Below, in pieces: positions 23,212 through 30,859 of a DNA stretch of 35,065 bases. Both the position numbers and the translations under genes were made by a program. Source of the stretch: a virus; IMG/VR virus record IMGVR_UViG_3300010389_000057, positions 1-35,065 of that record; one strand, given 5' to 3'. The notes below the pieces were generated by a model, which saw only the letters and a program-made list of their open reading frames with translations, was not told the origin of the DNA and made no database searches. The number at the start of each line of letters is the position of its first letter. Position 1 is the stretch's first letter.

Positions 23212-23634
23212 TTATAAGTATTCGTAATTTCCTAATCTTTGTATTTCATTCTCACACCATCGCAAAAAGTCGGCGTTTGTCGCATCTGGTAAAGGATGAC
23301 CCTCAACCAATGACCTATATTTTAGCTTTTCAATCGCTTTAGTCATTTCTAAAGTGTCCAAATCTGCGCTGCTCTTTACAAAGATATAATTATTCTTTTC
23401 ATAAACAAATATTTCGGGACAAATATCACGCTTCCAAACTTCTTTTGCTTCTTCTTTTGAATATCCAAAGCATAAACCAAAGTAAGATAGTAATAAATGT
23501 AAGTATTTGTTTTGGCTGAACGTCCTGGACGCTTTCTTTTCCTTTAGCTCAATCTTTGCACCCTTTTCCACTAGCTTATCATAGTATGCTTTAGATTGTA
23601 TCTTTTCGACTTCGTTGCTTGTGTTGTAGATCAT
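23212..23634 (-). CDS. NinB/Orf-like recombination-associated protein (tentative)
   Basis: 140 residues. KKASRTFSQNKYLHLLLSYFG, a middle region around KEVWKRDICP and the C-terminal DTLEMTKAIEKLKYRSLVEGHPLPDA fit the layout of NinB-type proteins (R-T..QN at the start, a helix with ...EM...IE and a final LP.P/D segment). In lambda, Orf/NinB mediates recombination by helping load annealing proteins. It sits next to the exonuclease (4-nt overlap) and close to Erf, which strengthens the idea. Resemblance is judged by eye and moderate. Confidence 0.5.
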   Translation of the reverse strand: MIYNTSNEVEKIQSKAYYDKLVEKGAKIELKEKKASRTFSQNKYLHLLLSYFGLCFGYSKEEAKEVWKRDICPEIFVYEKNNYIFVKSSADLDTLEMTKAIEKLKYRSLVEGHPLPDATNADFLRWCENEIQRLGNYEYL

Positions 23635-24248
23635 TCTATCAATTTCCTTTTTTTCAATACTAATTCATGAAATTCATCCAGTCGTTCAGATAATTGCTTT
23701 AACATTTTTTCATCACGTTCAACACGGCAAATGTAAAGCGGTCTAGGTTTAAACTCTGGACAATAGCTTATGAAGTCACACCATAAACGACCAGATAAAA
23801 GCAAATGACCTTGTATCTGCCACTTGTACGCCGTATCTATACCGCCTTTTTCGATGCGCTCCCAATGAGTGAAGGGAATGACGCTTTTTACTTCTATGCA
23901 TCCGTCAGAGCCTACTAAACCATCAGGACTATCGCCGTAAATGTCGTTACAATAAAAACCTCCATTTGTAACTTCGTTGAATGTTTGAAGCTCGTATAAT
24001 TCAATTGCTATAGGTTCAAGTTCGTGACCTCGCTGCATATAAGCGTTCGTAAAATTATCCGTTTCGTCAAGTTCTTGAGTCACTTGCTCAAGTGCTTTTT
24101 TTCTTGCATACTTGACGGCTGGACTTCCAAACGCTTTGCCCATGTTTGCGCAAATTTTACCAAAGTTTGAAGCGGTATATTTACCTAAACGTAGCTGATG
24201 CCATTCGTCACTATTTTGCTCGATGTTATACCAAGTTACTTGCTGCAT
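23631..24248 (-). CDS. YqaJ / lambda-exonuclease family recombination nuclease
   Basis: 205 residues, 5'-3' double-strand exonuclease of the PD-(D/E)xK type. Motifs in order: EWHQLRLGKYTASNFGK (15-31, nucleotide-binding Arg20), RGHELEPIAIELYE (73-86, Glu78), GDSPDGLV (105-112, Asp109) with IEVKS (118-122, catalytic Glu119 and Lys121), and YKWQIQGHLLLSG (141-153, Gln144/Gln146). All key residues are present, so it should be active. It would work with the Erf protein encoded just upstream, a two-component recombination pair. The start overlaps the erf end by 23 nt. Confidence 0.92.
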   Translation of the reverse strand: MQQVTWYNIEQNSDEWHQLRLGKYTASNFGKICANMGKAFGSPAVKYARKKALEQVTQELDETDNFTNAYMQRGHELEPIAIELYELQTFNEVTNGGFYCNDIYGDSPDGLVGSDGCIEVKSVIPFTHWERIEKGGIDTAYKWQIQGHLLLSGRLWCDFISYCPEFKPRPLYICRVERDEKMLKQLSERLDEFHELVLKKRKLIE

Positions 24249-24756
24249 CTGTCAACGCTTCTTTTGTTTCATCTGATAAACTATACTTTGCTTCTATTGC
24301 ATTTATAGTAGTGTTCCCTTTCGCTAATGCTTCAACCGCTTTGCTCCATCCTTTATTCGTATTATCAAAGGTAGGCTTTTTCGGTGGTGCGGCATCTATT
24401 TCTTTGCTATCGTCAATTAAAAGCAATCCGGATAACGCGTATTTTCGTGCGTAAGAAGATGAAGAGCCGAACGATTGAGCAATATCCATTCCTTTACGAT
24501 TTGGATCTATTCCAGCTTGTGCGGTCACTGATTCGTTACTTTTGCCGTCTGAAAATGTTACTTTTGATTCGACGTAGATTAGTGAACCGGCTTCTTTTAT
24601 TTCGTCGCTTATCATGATTTTACACGCGTGTTTTTTTAGTAACGGCTTGACCGCTTCTAGTATATCCTCGCAGCTTCTATACTTGTACTTTCCAAAGCTA
24701 TTGTATTGGTTTTTTGGGGCTTTTAGCTCGTTTTGGATTTCTGTTAATTTGCTCAT
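24226..24756 (-). CDS. erf: Erf-family single-strand annealing protein
   Basis: 176 residues. The core at 8-118 has the Erf signature: LKAPKNQYNSFGKYKYRSCE, DILEAVKPLLKKHACKI, YVESKVTFSDGKSNESV, and the highly typical KGMDIAQSFGSSSSYARKYA followed by LSGLLLIDD. A flexible acidic C-terminal part (from about 120, with AAPPKKPTF) may bind partners. It should anneal complementary single strands produced by the adjacent exonuclease. It overlaps both neighbours (4 nt upstream, 23 nt downstream), a compact recombination cassette. Confidence 0.92.
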   Translation of the reverse strand: MSKLTEIQNELKAPKNQYNSFGKYKYRSCEDILEAVKPLLKKHACKIMISDEIKEAGSLIYVESKVTFSDGKSNESVTAQAGIDPNRKGMDIAQSFGSSSSYARKYALSGLLLIDDSKEIDAAPPKKPTFDNTNKGWSKAVEALAKGNTTINAIEAKYSLSDETKEALTDAASNLV

Positions 24757-25097
24757 ATTGTTTCTTTTATTAATAAATCAATTGCTTTTAATCGCTTAAT
24801 CTTTGCCTTTATTCGCTTTCTATACTCAATTAGATCGTCTTTGTCTTTCGACGAATAAACACCTTTAGAACTTGTTAGAATCATTCTACCATCGTCTAAC
24901 TTAGTCGTAATGGATAAGTAATGAATAAGCCTTTGAATAGCATAGTTACTTTGATTTAGATAGTGATCTACTCTAAGTAAATAGTTTATTCTATCTGATG
25001 TGTAAGGATTGTCTTTATCCGTTGTGCTAATCATTTTAAGTAGCAAGGGAATAACTATCTCCCTTTCATACTTTGTAGGCTGGTATAGTGTTTTCAT
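24753..25097 (-). CDS. Hypothetical helical protein, possible winged helix (114 aa)
   Basis: Starts MKTLYQPTKYEREIVIPLLL. The middle holds SDRINYLLRVDHYLNQSNYAIQRLIHYL and then MILTSSKGVYSSKDKDDLIE. The last pattern (S-x-G-Y/x-Y with a following helix) resembles small phage winged-helix proteins with a C-terminal basic helix bundle. The tail is Lys/Arg-rich. It is coupled to erf by ATGA. I do not recognise a family; a nucleic-acid-binding role is plausible only. Confidence 0.5.
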   Translation of the reverse strand: MKTLYQPTKYEREIVIPLLLKMISTTDKDNPYTSDRINYLLRVDHYLNQSNYAIQRLIHYLSITTKLDDGRMILTSSKGVYSSKDKDDLIEYRKRIKAKIKRLKAIDLLIKETI

Positions 25098-25105
25098 ATT
25101 ATTTT

Positions 25106-25348
25106 TTAATTATCAAATTCCCATTTATCAACATCAATCATACTTTTAGCCCAGTTATCATCAGGCACAAAGTCTTCTTCCATGTGGTCGTAATAATGCC
25201 GCTGCGACCATTTCAGATTATATTGATCAAATCCTATCAAATCAACAAAAGCCGCTGCGGAATTATCAACATAATTAACATACTTAATATTTATATCTTG
25301 ATGTTCGGCTTGGTAGCGTTCTATAAGTATGTTGGTGTATTCTTGCAT
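25106..25348 (-). CDS. Hypothetical acidic protein (80 aa)
   Basis: Acidic, Asp- and Tyr-rich protein (NYVDNSAAAFVDLIGFDQYN; EEDFVPDDNWAKSMIDVDKW). The low pI suggests an inhibitor or DNA mimic, but that is speculation. A promoter-like pair lies just before the ATG (25353-25384), so this may begin a second leftward transcript for the recombination genes. Confidence 0.5.
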   Translation of the reverse strand: MQEYTNILIERYQAEHQDINIKYVNYVDNSAAAFVDLIGFDQYNLKWSQRHYYDHMEEDFVPDDNWAKSMIDVDKWEFDN

Positions 25349-25352
25349 TGCA

Positions 25353-25384
25353 CTAAATTAGGACTTGTTTAGATAATACGCAAA
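25353..25384 (-). promoter_or_regulatory. Leftward promoter before the recombination genes
   Basis: On the minus strand TTTG (25384-25381), a 20-nt spacer and TAATTTAG (25360-25353), one mismatch from TAnnTTTG. The start codon at 25348 is only 4 nt further, so the transcript would be leaderless or nearly so. Supports separate expression of genes 25348 to 21865. Confidence 0.5.
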
Positions 25385-25394
25385 TATTTAAAGG

Positions 25395-27572
25395 TTAAAA
25401 TAAAGTAGTTTGCAATTTTTGATCCATAGCATGTTTGTGGTTCTTTACGTTCATATTAAAATAGCTTTCTTTTAATTCAATACTCACTGACTTTCTATTC
25501 ATTTTTAACGCTTGATATCCTTCGCTTCCAATACCGCCAAATGGACTAAATACAGTTTCCCCTTCATTACTGTATAGATGTATGATTCTTTCTATTGTAT
25601 CAAGTTGGAGAGGGCATATATGTTTTTCGTCATTATTATCTCTTGCAGATCTATATTGCAGCGTTCTTCCATAATCTATATCCATCCATACGGGTGATGC
25701 GTACTTTTGCCAAAGGTCAACGGGTAAATAATCTGGTTTTGTCGAGTCAACATCTTGATGCGTTATTGGTATCAAATTTTTTCCTTCGTTTCTAAAAAAT
25801 AATATGTAATCAGGTATTCCGACTCTGGACATTGAGCTATCTTTTTTTATTGTTTTATGCAAAAGTCCTAGTGATTTTGTACGCTGCATCTCTGTAACTG
25901 GATTCTTCCATATCGTAGTCCTTGCGTGGTATATGAATCCTTGATCTGTGAACATTTTCTCTATCATTCCGCTAAAGTCTCTAAGCCCTATGAAGCCCTC
26001 TTTACCCTTTTGTATAGGTAAATCCATACAATGTACGGCACATATCCTTCCTGGTTTCAAAACTCTTTTTATTTGTGGAATTAAATATGAAAAGTGATTT
26101 TTAAACATATCATAATTGCTCACATTGCCCATATCCTTTGGATTATCAGAATAAACATACAACTCAGCAAATGGAGGACTAAATACTGTTAAGTCAACAG
26201 AATTATCTTTTATTTCCTTTGATTTCTCAACACAATCACCATTCATTAATGTGTAATTTGGTTTTATTACTTTTTTAGAATCTACTTTAGACTTATACTT
26301 AGATAAAGACGTATAATCTGTTTGACTCGAATATTTACTCATTTCTGTTATCATTTCTTTGTGTTTTTTTTGCTTTTCTAGTATTGATTGTCTTACGTTT
26401 TTTTGAGATTCTGGAACTAAAATATGAACTTTTACTTTTTGAGTTTGTCCAAATCTATATGACCTCCTGACCGCTTGATAAAATTGCTCAAATTTAAAAT
26501 CATATGAAGTGAATATCATATTGTGGCAGTTTTGATAGTTCATTCCAAAAGATGCAATACTTGTTTTAGTTACCAATACTTTAAACTTATTGTTTCCAAA
26601 TCCATTCAATTTTTCGGCTTTATATTCTGCTTTATCAGAACCTTGAACATTCACACTATCATTCAATTGCTTTTTTAATTCATCTGCTTCGATATTCCTT
26701 AAAGTCCAAACTATCCAACGTTCATTAGATGAGTTTACTATTTCTGCGGTTTTTTTAATTCTTGCATCAAAAGATCGCTTTAAGTCTTTGTGTAATTCAG
26801 TAGCACTTACTGCAACATCTGCAAATAATGTATTTGTGTTATTTTCAACAGGAATAATATGTTCAATATATTCTATTTCTGGCAAATTATATCCTATTTG
26901 ATTTGGGTCAATTCTACATGGATCGTCTAAACTCATAGACCATTGACATACATATTTCCAAAAAGCATCTTTTGCGTGTTTTCTTAATCTCCATTTTTGA
27001 GTTTCACCTCCGTCATGGACAAAGAACATTGCTAACATTTCTAAATAAGACATGCCTCCTAAAAATTCAGAATGTTGTCCTAATTCCATATGATCATTTG
27101 GTGATGGAGTAGCAGTACAAGCTAATTTGTATTTAAATGTTTTGAATGTGTTTATAATCAACGATGATAGTTTTCCATCTCTACCTTTTAATATTGAACT
27201 TTCATCTAGAACTACTCCACTATAAATAGATGTATCAATGTTCTTTAGCTGATCAAAATTTGAAATGTCAATATTATTGTCATCAATATTAAATTTTTTA
27301 GCCTCTCTTTTAGTTTGTTCGACTACCGCTAAAGGTGCTAATATTAGTACTTTTTGACTAGTATGTTCTGAAACTCTATAAGCCCATTCTAATTGCATAA
27401 ATGTTTTGCCCAAACCACAATCCATAAATAACGCAAACCTACCCTTTGATAATGCTATCTTCACGGATGTTTTTTGCCAATCAAAAAGCATATTATTTAG
27501 TTCGCTAACTTGAAATCCACTAGATATATGTGTTTTCTTTTTTGACTCTATAAACTTTTCGTATTCTGTCAT
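25395..27572 (-). CDS. Helicase - DNA methyltransferase fusion
   Basis: 725 residues. The N-terminal half is an SF2/SNF2-like helicase: DCGLGKT (Walker A, 51-57), LDES (motif II, 122-125), TATP (motif III, 153-156), and QAVRRSYRFGQ (motif VI, 366-376). The C-terminal half (about 440-725) is a beta-type amino-methyltransferase: SPPF (motif IV, 465-468), DMGN, LRDFSG, IWKNP, EKHICPLQLDTIERI (motif X, about 649-662), then FSPFGGIGS (SAM-binding motif I, 675-683). SPPF in place of DPPY makes N4-cytosine or N6-adenine activity uncertain. It probably protects or marks phage DNA, with the helicase moving along or opening it. First gene of the leftward operon; the start ATG at 27572 follows a divergent promoter. 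Confidence 0.88.
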   Translation of the reverse strand: MTEYEKFIESKKKTHISSGFQVSELNNMLFDWQKTSVKIALSKGRFALFMDCGLGKTFMQLEWAYRVSEHTSQKVLILAPLAVVEQTKREAKKFNIDDNNIDISNFDQLKNIDTSIYSGVVLDESSILKGRDGKLSSLIINTFKTFKYKLACTATPSPNDHMELGQHSEFLGGMSYLEMLAMFFVHDGGETQKWRLRKHAKDAFWKYVCQWSMSLDDPCRIDPNQIGYNLPEIEYIEHIIPVENNTNTLFADVAVSATELHKDLKRSFDARIKKTAEIVNSSNERWIVWTLRNIEADELKKQLNDSVNVQGSDKAEYKAEKLNGFGNNKFKVLVTKTSIASFGMNYQNCHNMIFTSYDFKFEQFYQAVRRSYRFGQTQKVKVHILVPESQKNVRQSILEKQKKHKEMITEMSKYSSQTDYTSLSKYKSKVDSKKVIKPNYTLMNGDCVEKSKEIKDNSVDLTVFSPPFAELYVYSDNPKDMGNVSNYDMFKNHFSYLIPQIKRVLKPGRICAVHCMDLPIQKGKEGFIGLRDFSGMIEKMFTDQGFIYHARTTIWKNPVTEMQRTKSLGLLHKTIKKDSSMSRVGIPDYILFFRNEGKNLIPITHQDVDSTKPDYLPVDLWQKYASPVWMDIDYGRTLQYRSARDNNDEKHICPLQLDTIERIIHLYSNEGETVFSPFGGIGSEGYQALKMNRKSVSIELKESYFNMNVKNHKHAMDQKLQTTLF

Positions 27573-27584
27573 ATTTTTTTTTCG

Positions 27585-27615
27585 TAAAGTTACAACCGTT
27601 TACGAGTTATGCAAA
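27585..27615 (-). promoter_or_regulatory. Leftward early promoter
   Basis: On the minus strand TTTG (27615-27612), 19-nt spacer, TAACTTTA (27592-27585). Differs from the consensus TAnnTTTG at the last base only. The start codon of the helicase-methyltransferase is 13 nt downstream. Confidence 0.6.
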
Positions 27616-27642
27616 TTTTTAGACATCTTTTTTTTAAATAAT

Positions 27643-27672
27643 TTTGATACTATCATTATTATCATAACTTTG
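27643..27672 (+). promoter_or_regulatory. Rightward early promoter (replication genes)
   Basis: TTTG (27643-27646), 18-nt spacer, TAACTTTG (27665-27672): a full match to the Bacteroidota promoter consensus. Transcripts would carry a leader of about 80 nt with a hairpin before the initiator ATG at 27761. Confidence 0.7.
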
Positions 27673-27685
27673 TAAAACGAAAAAA

Positions 27686-27711
27686 CCGCTCCGATAACTA
27701 AACCGAAGCGG
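27686..27711. promoter_or_regulatory. Leader hairpin flanked by A-tracts
   Basis: CCGCTCCG (27686-27693) and CGAAGCGG (27704-27711) pair with one C-A mismatch around a 10-nt loop. On the minus strand the hairpin runs directly into TTTTTT, so read leftward it is an intrinsic terminator that could block antisense transcripts. Read rightward it is a 5'-leader stem that may protect or regulate the replication mRNA. Confidence 0.55.
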
Positions 27712-27760
27712 AAAAAAGATATGAATATAAAAGGAAATTTTAATAACAAAAATCAAATAT

Positions 27761-28420
27761 ATGCAAAATAACGGAGATTTCATAAAGTTGTATCGAAAGT
27801 TTATAAAGTGGGGGTGGTACACAGATTCCAACACTAAAGCTCTTTTTTTACATTTACTTATATTAGCACGTTGGACTCCTGGCGAGTTTTTAGGTATAAA
27901 ATTAGATAGAGGTCAATACGCTTGTAATGTACCTAAATTAATGGAAGAAACGGGAATGACCCGACAAGAGATCAGGACGAGTGTTAAAAAATTGAAAAAA
28001 ACACGAGAGCTAACCAGCTACCGAGAGGCTGGACATACAGTATATACAATAGTTTCATACGATTTGTACCAAAGTAGCAACCAACGAGCAACCAACGAGC
28101 AACCAATGAGCAACCAACGAGCAACCAACGAGCAACCTATAATAGAAGAAGAAAGAAAGAAAGAAAGAAAGAAAGAAGGAAGAGGCAACCAACCACCGAC
28201 ATTTACAGAGTTTAAAAATTATGCTATTAGTAAGAGTAATAAAGTAGACGTAAACAAACTAAAATTGAAATATGAATCATGGATAGAGAATGGATGGAAA
28301 AAAGAAATAAAAGGTAAATTAGTAGAAATAAAAGTTTGGAAATCTACTTTACTAAATACTCTTACTTATGGATATTTAGATAAAGATCCATCTGATGAAA
28401 AACCACTACAAAAAATATAA
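27761..28420 (+). CDS. Replication initiator (O-like) with embedded iterons
   Basis: 219 residues. The N-terminal winged helix-turn-helix (about 5-100: FIKLYRKFIKWGWYTDSNTK, then NVPKLMEETGMTRQEIRTSVKKLKK) matches phage replication initiators of the DnaD/lambda-O type. A low-complexity middle (SNQRATNEQPMSNQRATNEQ) is translated from six 11-bp iterons, then a Lys/Glu/Arg tract. The C-terminal domain (about 148-210, FTEFKNYAISKSNK onward) probably binds helicase or single strands. The DnaB gene follows 3 nt later, so initiator and helicase form a unit. Highest confidence is for a DNA-binding initiator; exact family not certain. Confidence 0.78.
   Translation: MQNNGDFIKLYRKFIKWGWYTDSNTKALFLHLLILARWTPGEFLGIKLDRGQYACNVPKLMEETGMTRQEIRTSVKKLKKTRELTSYREAGHTVYTIVSYDLYQSSNQRATNEQPMSNQRATNEQPIIEEERKKERKKEGRGNQPPTFTEFKNYAISKSNKVDVNKLKLKYESWIENGWKKEIKGKLVEIKVWKSTLLNTLTYGYLDKDPSDEKPLQKI
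28075..28185 (+). repeat. Replication origin candidate: six 11-bp iterons and a purine tract
   Basis: Six head-to-tail copies of GAGCAACCAAC (28075-28140). The first starts TAG, the third ends AAT and the last ends TAT. The 11-bp period puts all copies on one face of the helix. A 42-nt pure purine run (28144-28185) with GAAA repeats follows at once, a good candidate unwinding or strand-asymmetric element. A seventh partial copy (GGCAACCAACC) is at 28184-28194. Location inside the initiator gene is as in lambda O. Confidence 0.72.
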
Positions 28421-28423
28421 AAT

Positions 28424-29773
28424 ATGTTAAAGTTTCCAGATATAGAAAAAAAAGTAATTAGTTTAATGATTGAGAATAGAGAAGTACAAAAAATCTATTC
28501 AAGAAAATTGATCATAGAAGATTTTACAGTAGAATCATGTCGTAAGTCATTCGAGGCAATAAGAGAAAGTCAAGATGTAAACTTGCATTTAGATTTAGAA
28601 TTAGCTATAAGCAAACACGGATTAGTAGAGGTTTTGGAATTTGGAAGTGTGTTTAATCCTAAAGACATAAAAGCATGGTACGAAGCGATAAGGCAAGCAA
28701 CTGCTAAAAGACAACTTTTACAAGGTGCTAGGCAAGTCGAAATAATGCTAAGTAATGACGATGCTTTAGCAAAGGATATACACTTAGAACTTATCAAGCT
28801 AAACACAGAAGTACGCTTGAAATTATACGGCGGTAAAAACTTGACTAGATCAGACATCGTTCAAGAGTATATGAGGAAACTAGAACAAGCGCAAAAATCG
28901 GATGGTATAGTAGGATTGGAAATAACGGGTCAACATAAACTAGACAAAAAATTAAACGGATGCGAGCGCACTGACTTTATTGTTATGGCTGGTCGTCCTG
29001 GAATGGGAAAAACGGCGCACTCCATTGACATAGTTAGGGAGTGCATAAGATTAGAATTATCTTGTAGATATTACTCGCTAGAAATGGCAGCAAATCAGTT
29101 GCTAGGTCGCTTGATTTCAAATCTTACTTGCAACCGCTATTCAAATTTGAGCAGGGGTAAAATAGATAGTCAAAAGGAACACCAGGAAGCAATAGAGAAG
29201 TTTCTTAATAGCAAAATTGACATAATAGACAAAGGTGGGCAGACGTTTAATGACATTTACAATGACGCACTAGCAGCGCACGAAAGCGGGAACGTAGATG
29301 TAATCATAATTGATTTCTTGCAATTGGTCAAAGGCGAAGATAGTGACGAAACAAAGACGCTCAACATCGCTGCAAGAGGTTGCAAAGAATTAGCTAAAGA
29401 ATTGGATTGTGTTGTGTTTGGATTATCTCAACTTAATCGAGCCGTAGAAAGTAGAGGAGGTTCAAAGATTCCGAATCTAAGCGACATAAAGCAAAGTGGA
29501 GCAGTAGAGGAAGCAGCCGACAAGGTTCTAATGTATTATCGACCGAGCTATTACGGATTTGAACCTCATGAAGTATTTGACGCTGAACATTGGGACGGTA
29601 TAAACGAAGATAAGATCATAATAGCAAAGAATCGGAGCGGCATGACGGGCAATCATGATACAACTTTTGGATATGATGAAATGAGTTTTTTCGATAAAAG
29701 CGATGACATAAATGATTCAAATGTTTCTAATCAAGTGCCGTTTGCTGATGTGGATAATGAAAATCCTTTTTAA
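28424..29773 (+). CDS. dnaB: Replicative DNA helicase, DnaB-like
   Basis: 449 residues, hexameric 5'-3' helicase that drives the fork. The N-terminal helical domain covers about 1-130. The RecA-like domain has GRPGMGKT (Walker A, 190-197), a SLEM segment (218-221), IIIDFLQL (Walker B, 294-301), and SQLNR (335-339) followed by DIKQSGAVEEAADKVLMYYRP (about 354-374). The Arg-finger/H4 region follows, near AKNRSGMTG. All motifs are intact. It lies 3 nt after the initiator, suggesting cotranslation and direct partnership. Confidence 0.95.
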   Translation: MLKFPDIEKKVISLMIENREVQKIYSRKLIIEDFTVESCRKSFEAIRESQDVNLHLDLELAISKHGLVEVLEFGSVFNPKDIKAWYEAIRQATAKRQLLQGARQVEIMLSNDDALAKDIHLELIKLNTEVRLKLYGGKNLTRSDIVQEYMRKLEQAQKSDGIVGLEITGQHKLDKKLNGCERTDFIVMAGRPGMGKTAHSIDIVRECIRLELSCRYYSLEMAANQLLGRLISNLTCNRYSNLSRGKIDSQKEHQEAIEKFLNSKIDIIDKGGQTFNDIYNDALAAHESGNVDVIIIDFLQLVKGEDSDETKTLNIAARGCKELAKELDCVVFGLSQLNRAVESRGGSKIPNLSDIKQSGAVEEAADKVLMYYRPSYYGFEPHEVFDAEHWDGINEDKIIIAKNRSGMTGNHDTTFGYDEMSFFDKSDDINDSNVSNQVPFADVDNENPF

Positions 29774-29789
29774 GAAAGTTTGATAAAAA

Positions 29790-29821
29790 TTTGTTTAGTA
29801 CGAATGAATAGTATAATTTTG
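29790..29821 (+). promoter_or_regulatory. Promoter of the 29826 operon, probably leaderless
   Basis: TTTG (29790-29793), 20-nt spacer, TAATTTTG (29814-29821). The ATG of the next gene is 4 nt later, so the mRNA would be leaderless. An upstream stretch TTGATAAAAATTTGTTT is shared with the promoters near 32756 and 33046, forming a small promoter family. Confidence 0.65.
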
Positions 29822-29825
29822 AAAC

Positions 29826-30002
29826 ATGAAGGAAACGCCAAAGTTAATTTCAAAATTTATAGAATACTATCCAAGCTATGCTAGTTCCGATTTTATGGAA
29901 TTAGTAAAAGCTAAAGAGTATAAAATTTGCAATAATTACATTTTATCGGTTGTAAATTTAAAGCTAGATAATATGTTAACCGAACTAAAAGAATTGAAGT
30001 AG
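29826..30002 (+). CDS. Small hypothetical protein (58 aa)
   Basis: 58 codons, ATG 29826 to TAG 30002, ending right before the next ATG. A helical, lysine-rich protein (MKETPKLISKFIEYYPSYAS; NMLTELKELK). It is the first gene after a good promoter, which supports its being real. No family recognised; perhaps a small regulator of early genes. Confidence 0.6.
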   Translation: MKETPKLISKFIEYYPSYASSDFMELVKAKEYKICNNYILSVVNLKLDNMLTELKELK

Positions 30003-30674
30003 ATGAGATTTAGAGATATACAGAATAGCTATATAAGAAATTCAGCACTTAGCCAATATGCGGATCAGCTAGGGATAAACCAAGCGCATAAACATCGATT
30101 AAAAAATTGTTATTTAGCTTTCTTAGATTATGCGAAAACCGTTGAGGGGTTTGACTATTGGAATAAAATTAGACCTTTGCACCTTCTTAAAATAGAGGGC
30201 TATCGTGAAAATGTAAAGCAAATTTATTACAGGCACGAAAAGAAATATTACATTTCAGAAAGATTTAGAAAGTTGTTGACTAAGAAAAATAAAACCGCTT
30301 TAAATGTTGCTGAAAAGCTAGGTTATACAGAGTATATCATAAAAAAGGCTTTAGGCGGCAAGCGTGTAGGGTTACGATTTATTGACGATCTTTGCGTATA
30401 TTTCAAAATAGATAGATCGGAGTTAATAGGATCAAATGATATTGATAGATTTGAGAAGCCAAAACCTCCAAAACCTAGAAAAGACCAAACTACTAAGATA
30501 CCAAAAGGCACGAAAAGAGTGTGTTCTATTTGCAAAAAGGAAAAAGACTTGTCTAAAGAGTTTAATAATTTCAAGTATGGCAAACTAGGCAAGTCAAATA
30601 ATTGCAAGATTTGCAATAGAGCTAGACAAAAGGAGTACAAGAAAAAAGCAAGATTAAAAAAACTAAAGAAATGA
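30003..30674 (+). CDS. DNA-binding protein with HTH and zinc finger (223 aa)
   Basis: Basic protein. Residues about 85-140 look like an XRE-type helix-turn-helix (FRKLLTKKNKTALNVAEKLG; KKALGGKRVGLRFIDDLCVYF). A PKPPKPRKD linker follows, then a zinc finger with Cys174, Cys177, Cys201 and Cys204 (CSIC and CKIC), ending in Lys/Arg. The zinc module resembles those in phage HNH-related proteins, but no HNH His is present, so nuclease activity is not expected. It could be a repressor or a replication accessory protein; the HTH makes it a main candidate for transcription control. ATGA overlap downstream. Confidence 0.65.
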   Translation: MRFRDIQNSYIRNSALSQYADQLGINQAHKHRLKNCYLAFLDYAKTVEGFDYWNKIRPLHLLKIEGYRENVKQIYYRHEKKYYISERFRKLLTKKNKTALNVAEKLGYTEYIIKKALGGKRVGLRFIDDLCVYFKIDRSELIGSNDIDRFEKPKPPKPRKDQTTKIPKGTKRVCSICKKEKDLSKEFNNFKYGKLGKSNNCKICNRARQKEYKKKARLKKLKK

Positions 30675-30859
30675 AAAAGGAAATTTACGGACTACACATA
30701 TACATAGGCTTCTTCACTATATTGGGAATTATTTTGTATCTTTATACGACTACAAAAGTCGGAATGATAGCAGGATTATTTTTAATGGAGTGCGGAATAT
30801 TAGGACATTTTATCGTGATTGTGTCTTTGTATCTGGCGAATCAAAACGATAAGAAATGA
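30671..30859 (+). CDS. Small membrane protein (62 aa)
   Basis: Two membrane segments: about 8-26 (HIYIGFFTILGIILYLYTT) and 31-54 (GMIAGLFLMECGILGHFIVI), with short charged ends (MKKE, NQNDKK). It is coupled by 4-nt overlaps on both sides. Membrane genes in an early operon are often involved in superinfection exclusion or host takeover; no direct evidence here. Confidence 0.6.
   Translation: MKKEIYGLHIYIGFFTILGIILYLYTTTKVGMIAGLFLMECGILGHFIVIVSLYLANQNDKK

Larger units (their letters stand above)
27573..27760. promoter_or_regulatory. Divergent early control region
   Basis: 188 bp without a gene between the leftward helicase-methyltransferase and the rightward initiator. It contains a leftward promoter (27585-27615), a rightward promoter (27643-27672), and a T-rich spacer (27616-27642). 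The two -7 boxes are inverted copies (TAACTTTA and TAACTTTG), each followed by ACGAAAAAA within about 12 nt. The rightward leader holds a hairpin (27686-27711). One regulator could control both directions at once. Confidence 0.7.

Noticed and set aside
27634-27834. Minus-strand frame across the control region
   Set aside because: It crosses the promoters and the start of the initiator gene, and has no neighbour or motif to support it.
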